Assembly: GCA_041660815.1 (NCBI GenBank)
Contig: JBAZVN010000003.1
Coordinates: forward strand, 62,001-126,000
Origin: PALSA-1006 sp041660815
Lineage (GTDB): Bacteria; Pseudomonadota; Gammaproteobacteria; Burkholderiales; Gallionellaceae
Direction of reading: 5' to 3'
Length of the DNA: 64,000 bases
Numbering within the stretch: position 1 is the first letter of the stretch; each line of letters opens with the position of its first letter. This document shows positions 34,638 through 43,102 of the stretch, one piece after another. The notes beneath the pieces were generated by a model that worked only from the letters and a program-made list of their open reading frames with translations, was not told the DNA's origin and made no database searches. Both the position numbers and the translations under genes were made by a program.

Positions 34638-35618
34638 CTACCAGTAAAAGAAAACTGCCAATACGTGCGTCATTAACGCGGCCAATAATGCAATGGAAAG
34701 CGGCACATGCAAATACAGCCAGAATTCCAGGCGCGCTTTCAGCATAATTTCAGTGCGCGCCCGGATGAGTAGCTTTTCTTTGTGCAATAAAACGGCATAC
34801 AAATCGCGCAATAACTTGGGCTGGTCATCGGCGATATATTTCTCACCCAAATTAAGAATTTGTCTGGCGGCATAAGCGGTAGGACAATGCGGCTGGACAC
34901 CGCTCAACTGCTGCAAAAAGTTCCCGCCCACGCGCGTATGTTGCCGCGCGTCCAGCACCAATAAATTGACTTCATCGGGCAAGCCCAGCGCCCTGATGCG
35001 TGCAAGTTCATCCAGCTCGGCAATTTTAAGCAGCATATCCGCCAGCGTATCTTCCCCGATATTCTGGGTAATCTGCCGGGGGAAATTCATATAGGCATAC
35101 AAGCCGTAAAAACCACTGGCAATCACCAGCAACATCAAAACATACGACAAGGTATGCACATTCCAGCCGAATTCAAAACCGGCGTGCAAAGTAGCCAGAA
35201 CAATCAACGAAATACCCAGATGGACATGCGAGGAAAGCCAGCCCTGCAATGTGCCGCCGAAGCGCCAACTGGTTTTTGAAATTCCTTTGCGCCGGTCTGC
35301 AGCCCTGCGTTGTCTCACGGGAATCTCTGCCCCGGCCGGAATCGGCGACTGCTTGCGCCGCGCACTCCGGTCATATTGGCGCCGGTCCATTACCTTGGGT
35401 GTACGGCGTTTATGCACGCCATACCACATCAGCAAAAAGATAATCAGCGTGGAGAGAATACCCAGCAAATATCCCAGCCAGGTTCCGCCATAAGCCTGGC
35501 CACCGGCAGGCTCAACCCATAAATAGGCCAGCAGCGCAATGCCCATCACTAGGGCGGACAATTTGAAATAACGATAATTTTTAAAACTTAAAAAATTGCT
35601 GCGATACATCGTGCTCAT
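34638..35618 (-). CDS. Membrane protein with haem-b-like histidines (redox cluster)
   Basis: 326 residues with about six transmembrane helices: two near the N-terminus (to about 65), a basic cytosolic loop (about 68-115, rich in Arg/Lys), two more in SSHVHLGISLIVLATLHAG and HTLSYVLMLLVIASGFYGLY, a cytosolic alpha-helical domain (about 180-290), and a last one in LHVPLSIALLAALMTHVLAVFF. Histidines at matched depth in these helices look like ligands for haem b. It sits between the flavoprotein and the decahaem gene, so I infer it carries electrons across the membrane. No named family is certain. Confidence 0.7.
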   Translation of the reverse strand: MSTMYRSNFLSFKNYRYFKLSALVMGIALLAYLWVEPAGGQAYGGTWLGYLLGILSTLIIFLLMWYGVHKRRTPKVMDRRQYDRSARRKQSPIPAGAEIPVRQRRAADRRKGISKTSWRFGGTLQGWLSSHVHLGISLIVLATLHAGFEFGWNVHTLSYVLMLLVIASGFYGLYAYMNFPRQITQNIGEDTLADMLLKIAELDELARIRALGLPDEVNLLVLDARQHTRVGGNFLQQLSGVQPHCPTAYAARQILNLGEKYIADDQPKLLRDLYAVLLHKEKLLIRARTEIMLKARLEFWLYLHVPLSIALLAALMTHVLAVFFYW

Positions 35619-35649
35619 ACAAACTCCAATCGCAAATTTCCCCGGATAT

Positions 35650-38040
35650 TCATAGAACTTGCCCCATAAACACTTCGGGACTTACCCGCATCGCGGCACC
35701 GGTCGGGCAAGCTCTCACACAGGCCGCACCGGCAATAATGCCTTTGCACATATCGCATTTGACGGCCTTTTTGCCGCTCTGCTCTGACTCTTCCGGGGCA
35801 GGGCTGGCAACCTTGTTCACGCCCATAATCACTTCCCATACCGAGCGTTGCCGGTAAGGTTTTTTAACCGCCATTTGAATCACCCCGTACGGGCAATTAT
35901 TCTGGCAATTGCCGCAGCCGACACAGTTATCCCCGATAAACACTTCACCGTTAACCGAACGATGAATAGCGTCCGGCGGACAATCTTTCATGCAATGGGG
36001 ATGCTCGCAATGACGGCAGGAAGTCGGCACGTGAATCTGCTCGTAAGTCGGCCCGGCTTCGCGGTTCAAACGCGATGTTCCGTCGTGCACATCCGCGCAG
36101 GCCACCTCACAATTATTACAGCGCACGCAGCGCGAATAGTCGATCAGCAAGACATCGGTTGCTTCGCCAACCCCTTGTTCCATAAGGAATTTTACAAGCC
36201 CGCTGGCACCGCTGGAAAGCGCCGCCTCGGTCGAGCGCACGCGCTCCAGATAGCGCCCGTCGATCTTGCCGCGTATCGAGGAGTTGCGCTGCAAAACAGC
36301 ACTCACCCGCTCCGCATCCAGCAATACCACTTCGGTGGGCGAGGCCGCCTTCACGGTGGCAGAGCGTGGATTGTTGGAGACTAACGCCATTTCGCCCACA
36401 TAATTTCCGGCGGAAACATAGGCCAGCACCACCTCTTTACCGGCCACCAAATGCGAAACGGTTACCGAACCGCGCCGGATCATGTACAAGCCGTCGGCTT
36501 TATCCCCTTCGTTAAACAGCACCTCGCCAACCGCATACTGTTTAAATTGGGATTCCTGCACCAGATGCTCCAGTTCGCTGTCTGAAAGCGACGAATCCAG
36601 GTAATTACGAATAATACGTTTGAGCGAAACCTCATCCAGTCTGCGTTGCACACCCGTCGCGGAGCTGAGCAATTTGAGCATCGAGCGGCGCGGTGTTTCC
36701 ACCAGCACACAATTTTCTCCGGCGACCACCGTACCGGAACGGCGGCGTCCCGACAGCAACCCCATTTCGCCAAAAAAATCCCCGGCTTTTAAAGTGAATA
36801 CTACTTCCACATCGCCTTTGCCGACCACCTGAATATTGACCTGACCGCTGAGTATCGAGAAAAAGCTATTACTGTAGTCGTTGCGTTTGAAAATAATTTC
36901 ACCGCTATGGGGAACCCATACTTTGCTGTCCAAAATAAATTCGCGCAGTTGCAGCGTTGTCAGCGAGGCCAACAAGGGCTGATTGTCGCGCAACAGCGCA
37001 ATCCCCTCGCTTACGCTATGAATATTGTGAACATCGGCAAACTTTTCGCGCAATAAACCGTCATCGGCGGGCTCCACAGGATTGCCCAAAATATACTCGA
37101 TGACCTCGTACCCCTGATTCATCGCCTGTTTGATCAGCGGATAACCGGCCAGCGCGCCGACGATATACAAGCCCGGCACATTCGATTCATATTGCTCGGA
37201 AAGTTGCGGCACCGAGGTCAAATCTTTATTGGGGAAAAGTACGCCGAAACTTTCGACCAATTTACGCGGCGGGTTTGCGCCCAGTCGTGCAAAAATTCGA
37301 TGGCATTTAATTTGCTCAAGCCCCTGCGGAGTTTGCACCACAAAATCCAGGGGGAAGTCGCCTTCAGTGAGCTCTTCTACCCGCTCCGCCCGCGTGCTCA
37401 CTCGGGTTTCAATCTTGCCTTCGGTCACCGCCGCCATCAGCAAATCAAAATTGGCTTCTTTACAGTTGCTAAACTCTTCCTGGCGATTGAGCAGAATGAC
37501 GCGATTATGCCGGGACAGCGCCAGCGCATTTTCTACACCGGCATCTCCCCCGCCCACCACCACGATGGTTTCATTGACGAATTCATCCGGATCATCCAGC
37601 TGGTATTTGACGCGCGCCAAGTCTTCCCCGTGCACACCCAATTTACGGATATTGCCCTGCACCCCGATGGCCAGCACCACAAATTCAGCCGTGATCGTTT
37701 CGCCCGAAAGCAAACCGATTTGAAAAGCACCGCGCATACCGGAGATGGTTGAAACGGTCGCGTTCAGACGCAGATTGACCGACAATCCGGCAATATTCTC
37801 GTGCCAAGTTTGCAAAATATTTTCACGCATCCCCGCACCAAAATTCACACTGCTGCGCAACGGCAAGCGCATCGGCTCGGCCATCACCTGCTTGCCCTTT
37901 TGATAGTGATGAATCGTATTGGCCAAATGCGGCGATGCTTCCAGCAGCACATGAGAAATGCCATGTTCCGCCGCGCGCGCGGCAGCCGACAACCCGCCCG
38001 GCCCCGAACCTACGATCACTATTTTGAAATGTTCACTCAT
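35650..38040 (-). CDS. Flavin oxidoreductase fused to two cNMP-binding domains and a four-cluster ferredoxin
   Basis: 796 residues from ATG 38040 (MSEHFKIVIVGSGPGG). Part 1 (1-310) is a TrxB-like FAD/NAD(P) oxidoreductase: GSGPGGLSAAARAAE for FAD and VVVGGGDAGVENALAL for NAD(P), without the CxxC of thioredoxin reductase. Part 2 is two tandem cNMP-binding domains (about 365-480 and 490-605; FFGEMGLLSGRRRSGTV and YVGEMALVSNNPRSATV). Part 3 (about 630-760) has 16 cysteines in four sets (CVRCNNCEVAC, CRHCEHPHCMKDC, CVGCGNCQNNC, CDMCKGIIAGAACVRAC), as in DmsB/HybA-type electron-transfer subunits. It is first in the redox cluster, so it is probably the NAD(P)H entry point. Confidence 0.88.
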   Translation of the reverse strand: MSEHFKIVIVGSGPGGLSAAARAAEHGISHVLLEASPHLANTIHHYQKGKQVMAEPMRLPLRSSVNFGAGMRENILQTWHENIAGLSVNLRLNATVSTISGMRGAFQIGLLSGETITAEFVVLAIGVQGNIRKLGVHGEDLARVKYQLDDPDEFVNETIVVVGGGDAGVENALALSRHNRVILLNRQEEFSNCKEANFDLLMAAVTEGKIETRVSTRAERVEELTEGDFPLDFVVQTPQGLEQIKCHRIFARLGANPPRKLVESFGVLFPNKDLTSVPQLSEQYESNVPGLYIVGALAGYPLIKQAMNQGYEVIEYILGNPVEPADDGLLREKFADVHNIHSVSEGIALLRDNQPLLASLTTLQLREFILDSKVWVPHSGEIIFKRNDYSNSFFSILSGQVNIQVVGKGDVEVVFTLKAGDFFGEMGLLSGRRRSGTVVAGENCVLVETPRRSMLKLLSSATGVQRRLDEVSLKRIIRNYLDSSLSDSELEHLVQESQFKQYAVGEVLFNEGDKADGLYMIRRGSVTVSHLVAGKEVVLAYVSAGNYVGEMALVSNNPRSATVKAASPTEVVLLDAERVSAVLQRNSSIRGKIDGRYLERVRSTEAALSSGASGLVKFLMEQGVGEATDVLLIDYSRCVRCNNCEVACADVHDGTSRLNREAGPTYEQIHVPTSCRHCEHPHCMKDCPPDAIHRSVNGEVFIGDNCVGCGNCQNNCPYGVIQMAVKKPYRQRSVWEVIMGVNKVASPAPEESEQSGKKAVKCDMCKGIIAGAACVRACPTGAAMRVSPEVFMGQVL

Positions 38041-38203
38041 CGTTTTGCGCACCCTGCCAGACAACACATCAATACGTTAATGCCAGCCTAAAATTCAGTC
38101 TAAAAATAATGCATGAGTAGCGCCTAACTTACCCATGCAAAGAAAGTGGGATTTTGCATATATAACCGAGGGTGTCAATACACCGATAGGATCATCGCCA
38201 TTT

Positions 38204-38229
38204 GTAGTGCGGCGGCACGACGCCGCTAC
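38204..38229. repeat. GTAG..GCGGCG-type palindromic dispersed repeat
   Basis: Palindromic element GTAGTGCGGCG-gcacga-CGCCGCTAC in the 250-base gap between the redox cluster and hemW. A related GCTGCGGCATGACGCAGC element occurs at 61818-61835. The rest of this gap shows no convincing gene; a 64-codon minus-strand frame covers it but contains the repeat. Confidence 0.6.
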
Positions 38230-38290
38230 CGCCCCACGCATCCCTCCCCCATTTGAAATACACCACCATACCGCCGCCAACATCCCCACC

Positions 38291-39481
38291 CTACTTCAAA
38301 AACACTTCCAACAAATCATTCAAAAATCGCCTACCCAATTCACTCGGCGCAATCGTTTTATGATCGCGCATCAGCAACCCTTTTGCCTCCGCCTCCGCCA
38401 ACTCATTGCGAATCGCCAACAACTGCAAACTGGTGCGCTCGGTAAACAGCGCCGCATCAAACCCCTGATTCAAGCGCAAAGCGTTCATCATAAATTCAAA
38501 GGCCAGATCCTTGCCCGCCACCTCGTGCTGCTCCTGCACCGGCGCGCCGCTTGCCACGGCGGCCACATACGCCTGCGGCTGCTTGGCACGCATTTGCCGG
38601 ATTACCTTGTCGTGAAAACTCAGCTTGCTATGCGCCCCCGCACCGATGCCCAGATAATCGCCAAACTGCCAATAATTCACGTTATGCCTGGCGCGACGCG
38701 ACGGCTGCGCAAAAGCGGAAGTTTCGTAATGCTGGTAACCGTGTTGCGCCAATTCAGCCTCAATCGCCTGTTGCATATCACTGCTGACATCATCGTCCGG
38801 CACCTGCGGCGGATGACTATAAAAATAAGTATTCGGCTCCAGCGTCAAGTGATAACAGGACAGATGCTGCGGCTTAAATTGCAGCGCAGTGTGTACATCC
38901 GCCAGCGCGCCTTCCAGTGTTTGCCCCGGTAGCGCATACATCAAATCAAGATTGATATTGTCAAAATTCTGCTGTGCAATCGCGATGGCCTGCTTGGCTT
39001 CCTGCGCCGTATGAATTCGCCCCAGCGCCCGCAAATGCTCATCGTTAAAACTCTGGATACCCAAGGATAACCGATTAATACCGGCTTCTTTAAATAGCGC
39101 AAATTTATCGGCTTCCACGGTACCGGGATTGGCTTCCAGTGTAATTTCAGCGTTGATATCCAGGGGCAACAGCATGCGCACCTGACGCAAAATTTCGGCC
39201 ACACCGTCGCCGCTCAGCAGGCTCGGTGTGCCTCCGCCAAAAAATACCGTATATACCTTGCGTCCCCAAATGTGCGGCAAGGCCAATTCCAAATCGCGCA
39301 CCAGCGCGGCGACATATTCTTTTTCGGGAAGGGTACCGCGCGCCTCATGCGAATTAAAATCACAGTACGGACATTTGCGCACGCACCACGGAATGTGGAT
39401 GTACAGGGATAGCGGAGGGAGGGCTTGAAAATTAACGGCTTGGGATTGAATACCGGCGGGACGCAATAAATGGGTGCTCAT
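38291..39481 (-). CDS. hemW: HemW, radical SAM haem chaperone
   Basis: 396-residue radical SAM protein of the HemW family (formerly called HemN-like), thought to deliver haem to respiratory enzymes. The [4Fe-4S] motif is CVRKCPYCDFNSH (CxxxCxxC), preceded by SLYIHIPWC. Further family blocks are FFGGGTPSLLSGD, LEANPGTVE, RLSLGIQSFND, and the C-terminal HemW domain with FEFMMNALRL. The motif downstream of the second SAM site lacks the fourth Cys of true HemN. It overlaps rdgB by 4 bases. The haem link suits the multihaem cluster next door. Confidence 0.95.
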   Translation of the reverse strand: MSTHLLRPAGIQSQAVNFQALPPLSLYIHIPWCVRKCPYCDFNSHEARGTLPEKEYVAALVRDLELALPHIWGRKVYTVFFGGGTPSLLSGDGVAEILRQVRMLLPLDINAEITLEANPGTVEADKFALFKEAGINRLSLGIQSFNDEHLRALGRIHTAQEAKQAIAIAQQNFDNINLDLMYALPGQTLEGALADVHTALQFKPQHLSCYHLTLEPNTYFYSHPPQVPDDDVSSDMQQAIEAELAQHGYQHYETSAFAQPSRRARHNVNYWQFGDYLGIGAGAHSKLSFHDKVIRQMRAKQPQAYVAAVASGAPVQEQHEVAGKDLAFEFMMNALRLNQGFDAALFTERTSLQLLAIRNELAEAEAKGLLMRDHKTIAPSELGRRFLNDLLEVFLK

Positions 39482-40068
39482 GCCCGGCTTTTCATTTTAT
39501 CCATCAATACCCGCAGCGCTTGGGCGCGATGACTGAGTTGCGCTTTTTCCGCATGCGATAACTCGGCGCTCATCTTATGTTTTTCCGGCAACCAGAATAG
39601 CGGATCGTAGCCGAAGCCACCCTCACCGCGTTGCTCCCGTGCAATCTCGCCATGCCATTCACCTTCCGCAATCAAAGGCTGCGGATCATCCGCATGCCGC
39701 ACTAGCACCAGCACGCAGTAATAATGGGCGCGGCGATCCGTTTCATCGCGCAGCGACTCAAGCAGCTTTTCATTATTGCGCGCATCGGACTTGGGCTCAC
39801 CCGCATAGCGCGCCGAAAATACGCCTGGTGCTCCACCCAGCGCTTCCACGCAAATTCCCGAATCATCCGCCAGAGCCGGCAAACCGCTGGCACGGCTGAC
39901 GTGGCGCGCCTTGGCCAGCGCATTCTCCACAAAGGTGCAGTGCGGCTCGTCGGCTTCGGAAATATTAAGTTGCGCCTGGGTTAAAACTTCAATCCCCAGC
40001 GGGGCAAGCATGTGCTGAAATTCGCGCAGCTTGCCGGGATTATTGGAGGCAATAACGAGTTGCTTCAT
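39478..40068 (-). CDS. rdgB: RdgB/HAM1 dITP/XTP pyrophosphatase
   Basis: 196-residue house-cleaning pyrophosphatase that hydrolyses dITP, ITP and XTP to monophosphates. The N-terminal SNNPGKLREFQHML, the active-site ALADDSGICVEALGGAPGVFSARYAG, and FGYDPLFW with the C-terminal SHRAQAL are all standard. The frame is coupled by 4-base overlaps on both sides (rph upstream, hemW downstream), the usual betaproteobacterial rph-rdgB-hemW order. Confidence 0.96.
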   Translation of the reverse strand: MKQLVIASNNPGKLREFQHMLAPLGIEVLTQAQLNISEADEPHCTFVENALAKARHVSRASGLPALADDSGICVEALGGAPGVFSARYAGEPKSDARNNEKLLESLRDETDRRAHYYCVLVLVRHADDPQPLIAEGEWHGEIAREQRGEGGFGYDPLFWLPEKHKMSAELSHAEKAQLSHRAQALRVLMDKMKSRA

Positions 40069-40781
40069 TGCATCAGGGTTGCGCGCTGCAACGCAATCAA
40101 CTGCGCAATACCGCCCTGCGCCAGATCCAGCAACGCATTCATTTCATCACGCGAAAAAGCATGGCCTTCTGCCGTGCCCTGCACTTCAACAAAATGCCCG
40201 CTTCCCAGCATCACCACATTCATATCCGTATCGCATTCAGAATCTTCAATATAATCAAGATCTAACACCGATATTCCTTTATATACACCCACGGAAATCG
40301 CGGCAATATAATCTTTAAGCGGCGTTTCTTTAATCAGCCCTTTACCCAGCAGCCCGGTCACCGCATCATGCAGCGCAACAAAAGCGCCGGTGATGCTGGC
40401 CGTGCGCGTACCACCGTCAGCCTGAATAACATCGCAATCAATCTGGATAGTGCGCTCACCGAGCTTTTGCAAATCCACAACGGCGCGCAAACTGCGTCCG
40501 ATCAGGCGTTGAATTTCCTGGGTGCGACCCGACTGTTTTCCTTTGGCAGCTTCGCGACTCATGCGCTCGCCGGTGGAGCGCGGCAACATGCCATATTCAG
40601 CGGTTACCCACCCTTCGCCACTGCCTTTTTTGTGGGACGGCACCCGCTCTTCTACGCTGGCGGTGCAGATGACTTTGGTGTCTCCACACTCGATCAGCAC
40701 CGAACCTTCGGCGTGCTTGGTGTAATGACGGGTGATGCGTATTTCACGCAATTGATTGGCTTGACGTTGACTTGGGCGCAT
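40065..40781 (-). CDS. rph: Ribonuclease PH
   Basis: 238-residue phosphorolytic 3'-5' exoribonuclease that trims tRNA 3' ends. The start RPSQRQANQLREIRITRHYT, the phosphate-site segment GMLPRSTGER, and the IDCDVIQADGGTRTASITGA block are all canonical, and the length is normal. It is first in rph-rdgB-hemW. Upstream of it the accessory insert begins; in relatives I would expect the PP2C phosphatase gene next to it (recollection, not checked). Confidence 0.96.
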   Translation of the reverse strand: MRPSQRQANQLREIRITRHYTKHAEGSVLIECGDTKVICTASVEERVPSHKKGSGEGWVTAEYGMLPRSTGERMSREAAKGKQSGRTQEIQRLIGRSLRAVVDLQKLGERTIQIDCDVIQADGGTRTASITGAFVALHDAVTGLLGKGLIKETPLKDYIAAISVGVYKGISVLDLDYIEDSECDTDMNVVMLGSGHFVEVQGTAEGHAFSRDEMNALLDLAQGGIAQLIALQRATLMQ

Positions 40782-40853
40782 GGTGATTAACTCAGTAAAT
40801 AAAGACGGCGCGCATTATAACGTGCTCTGCAAACTGCGCACGCTGGGGGATGT

Positions 40854-41114
40854 TCAAGCTATCAGCTTGACCTGCTTGCTGTTTGCATTGGCTATCGTTT
40901 CCAGTCACCAGTCCTTCACCTCCAGCACCACAATGCCCTGCTGCGGATACAGAGTCACGGAATCAGGATGCCTGCCGTGGGCAGTATTTAGAGCTAGGGA
41001 TTTACTGCTGTAGAAGCTGTGACCGTAAGGATTCCAATTGTGTGTGGGTAAGCCTGCGTCCTTGATTATGTAAAGACTGTATTCCTGCAGTGGTTCTATT
41101 TGGATCGAATCCAA
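40854..41114 (-). pseudogene. Remnant of a NERD (nuclease-related) domain gene with in-frame stop
   Basis: A minus-strand frame reads GRHPDSVTLYPQQGIVVLEVKDW, then a TGA at 40907-40905, then continues in the same frame as LETIANANSKQVKLIA before a second TGA at 40856-40854. Reading through the stop restores the NERD core (RPDxVxLxPxxGxxVLEVKDWxLETI) found at the N-terminus of NERD-type helicases and nucleases. No helicase part remains. The apparent TTG start overlaps the end of the HEPN gene in another frame. I read this as a decayed 5' fragment; it is not a working gene. Confidence 0.5.
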
Positions 41115-42474
41115 GCATACAAAGCACGACTCTCTCTAGGGTTAGCCTCAAATGTTCCTCCGCTTTTAGGAAAGTTCCAAAACGCCCGTCGTTGAAATGT
41201 CGACCATGTGCAAGCTCATTTCTTGCCCAATAAAGACTTGGATGTTTTGCATTTCCGAAGACCGGCCAAAGATCGTCGAGATGTACATTCAACGATTTAA
41301 AAAATTCTTTCATCCGAGTCTCAAGCTTTTTTCCTTGTTTGAGTACGGATAAGTTGTTTTTGAGAAAATCCTGCGCATCGTGACTGATGGATGATTGATT
41401 ATCAATGCACTCGCTAAGTGAAGATTGAATATCCGTCCATACTTCTTCTAGTTCTGATGCGACTTTGCCTTTGTGGAGTTTGCTCAGCCCTTCCAAAGCT
41501 GCAAACATCGCTAGATAATCGCGTTGCGCTGATAGTTCGGTTAATGGATGCAGCGCAACAATGGCGAGCCGAATACAGTCTTTACCTTCATTACTCGAAT
41601 TCCTCCACTTGGCAATTGCTGTTTGCATGAACTCCTCGAATTCGCCGATTTGAATAAGCTGGTCGCGGCCTGTTTCCTCTCGTTCAATCCGATTGCGCTT
41701 TAAAGGCGACCGAAATTGCTTGAAGCTGTGATGTTGGGTGGTGTATTCGTAGCCCAGAACCATTACTCGGTGTCTTGCCGCAAGGGTCAATAGCAAGCCA
41801 ACATCGTCGGCTAATTTTAGTAGCGACGGGATGTTGTCCACATTGGTTGAGTCGTTTCCTTGCCACACCATAACCCGCCGGGAGTAGACACTTTCTTTGT
41901 TTAGTCCATGCTTTTGCCAATACGAATAGTGTTTTTCGAGCAAGAATTTTCCATTGTTATTTTCGATATCACTGCAATTCACTGCATAGATTTTCGAAAT
42001 TTCGACCTTGCGATTACCAAGATAGTCAGGAGTAACAAATGCTTCCGATGTTGCGTACTTCAAGTCGCTGAGGTGAAACAGCAGGCTAGATATAGTTTCT
42101 TCGTTCTTTGATTGGGGTGGGGTGGAATCAGATGAAATTTTTGAGCCTATAGTTAATTCCGCGATGTGGAGAAGGGTAATCGAAGTCCCCGATGCTTTAC
42201 GCATATCTAATTGAGCTTGAACTTGCTTAAGACGTACCCCAGACGCGACCACGTCAAAGGTGGGGGATTTTTGGTAGGTCTCACTTTTGAGCATCATCGT
42301 ATCTTGCGAAAAGACCGAATCAGCATCTTGTCTGCCCGGAGCAAATAACGAAATGCGCATGTCCTCGCTAGCATTACGAGGCAACAATATTTTCATATCG
42401 CACAAAACGTCTGGACTACCTTGGCGTTTTAAATACGCGTCAAACTCATAATCCGGTTTAGTGTCGTTACACAT
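41002..42474 (-). CDS. ApeA-like HEPN-domain protein, possible anti-phage factor
   Basis: 490 residues. The N-terminal half is beta-rich and resembles the N-terminal domain of ApeA-type proteins (weak, by pattern). The C-terminal part (about 290-460) is helical and holds the HEPN RNase motif R-x4-H in WARNELAHGRHFND (R418, H423). The base composition is lower in GC than in the neighbouring core genes. ApeA-like HEPN proteins can act as abortive-infection RNases against phage. It stands alone on the minus strand, with a decayed NERD gene at its 3' end and a toxin-antitoxin operon upstream. The last 40 residues may be altered by the junction with the NERD remnant. Confidence 0.65.
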   Translation of the reverse strand: MCNDTKPDYEFDAYLKRQGSPDVLCDMKILLPRNASEDMRISLFAPGRQDADSVFSQDTMMLKSETYQKSPTFDVVASGVRLKQVQAQLDMRKASGTSITLLHIAELTIGSKISSDSTPPQSKNEETISSLLFHLSDLKYATSEAFVTPDYLGNRKVEISKIYAVNCSDIENNNGKFLLEKHYSYWQKHGLNKESVYSRRVMVWQGNDSTNVDNIPSLLKLADDVGLLLTLAARHRVMVLGYEYTTQHHSFKQFRSPLKRNRIEREETGRDQLIQIGEFEEFMQTAIAKWRNSSNEGKDCIRLAIVALHPLTELSAQRDYLAMFAALEGLSKLHKGKVASELEEVWTDIQSSLSECIDNQSSISHDAQDFLKNNLSVLKQGKKLETRMKEFFKSLNVHLDDLWPVFGNAKHPSLYWARNELAHGRHFNDGRFGTFLKAEEHLRLTLERVVLCMLGFDPNRTTAGIQSLHNQGRRLTHTQLESLRSQLLQQ

Positions 42475-42559
42475 AGATGGCTTTCATAGCAATTCAGAAC
42501 AATCAGGGATTGACCACGTTTTTGCTGTCATCATGCCCCCCCAACCCAGCACGCCGTCA

Positions 42560-42685
42560 TCAGCGGCTTTCAAACACCCGGCACATCGGTGTCAGCACCG
42601 GATGTTCTTCTTGTCCCGCGCCCAAACGCACCGCCAGCGCAGTTGTATCAACAATCGGGCAAGACCACGGTTTCATGTTCCGCAT
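42560..42685 (-). pseudogene. Duplicated 3' end of the PP2C phosphatase gene
   Basis: The last 29 codons of the phosphatase gene at 43813-44607 are repeated here, in the same orientation and with the stop codon. Bases 42560-42646 match 43813-43899 with a block mismatch of two bases (Thr for Met) until the repeat fades. The copy reads DTTALAVRLGAGQEEHPVL..MCRVFESR and is fused in frame to unrelated upstream codons (MRNMKPWSCPIV). It is a fragment, useful as a marker of an insertion or duplication boundary. The rest of the 42475-42743 gap shows no gene. Confidence 0.85.
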
Positions 42686-42743
42686 TCATGCCGCCATCTT
42701 CAATTCAACTTTTCTCCCCAATTGTTTCAAACACTCCCCAGTT

Positions 42744-42992
42744 TTATTGAATAACGTTTATGTTTTGACTTTCTAAATAGAGCGTGTCATAGCTTAAATC
42801 TATCTCACCCGGCCATTCAACAGAACCAGCAACAACACGAGCACCAAAAAAGGTATTGCGTTCACGCAAGCGCTTGAAGACACCTTTATCCAAATATGGC
42901 TTGGTATCAAAAACGCGTTTTTCGCCATTCGTAAAGGTGAGCAGTAGCTCATAATTTTCAAGAGGCTTAACAGCAGAAATATAGGGATTCAT
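42744..42992 (-). CDS. DUF2442 protein
   Basis: 82 residues matching DUF2442: ISAVKPLENYELLLTFTNGEKRVFD, then YLDKGVFKRLRE, then VEWPGEIDLSYDTLYLES. The family is often found next to toxin-antitoxin-like genes and DUF4160 proteins; its role is unknown. It has an excellent ribosome-binding site (GGAGGTAAC directly before ATG), which overlaps the stop of the 33-codon ORF upstream. It is last in the toxin-antitoxin operon. Confidence 0.85.
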   Translation of the reverse strand: MNPYISAVKPLENYELLLTFTNGEKRVFDTKPYLDKGVFKRLRERNTFFGARVVAGSVEWPGEIDLSYDTLYLESQNINVIQ

Positions 42993-43000
42993 GTTACCTC

Positions 43001-43102
43001 CTAGCGCAACGGATCTATGCGGAAAGGTTCTTCACCTTTTACAGCCAATATCCAATCGGCGATGTTCCAGGGTTCGCTGGCGAAGAGCGGATTCTGGCTC
43101 AT
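43001..43102 (-). CDS. 33-residue small ORF in the toxin-antitoxin operon
   Basis: ATG at 43102-43100 overlaps the TGA of the toxin gene (ATGA), and the TAG stop (43003-43001) merges with the ribosome-binding site of the DUF2442 gene (TAGGAGGTAAC). The product starts MSQNPLFASEPWNIADW and ends EEPFRIDPLR. It has no domain I recognise. The precise coupling on both sides argues that it is translated, at least as a leader for DUF2442. Confidence 0.5.
   Translation of the reverse strand: MSQNPLFASEPWNIADWILAVKGEEPFRIDPLR

Noticed and set aside
38095..38289. 64-codon minus-strand frame before hemW
   Set aside because: It contains the GCGGCG palindromic repeat and has no similarity pattern or ribosome-binding site.
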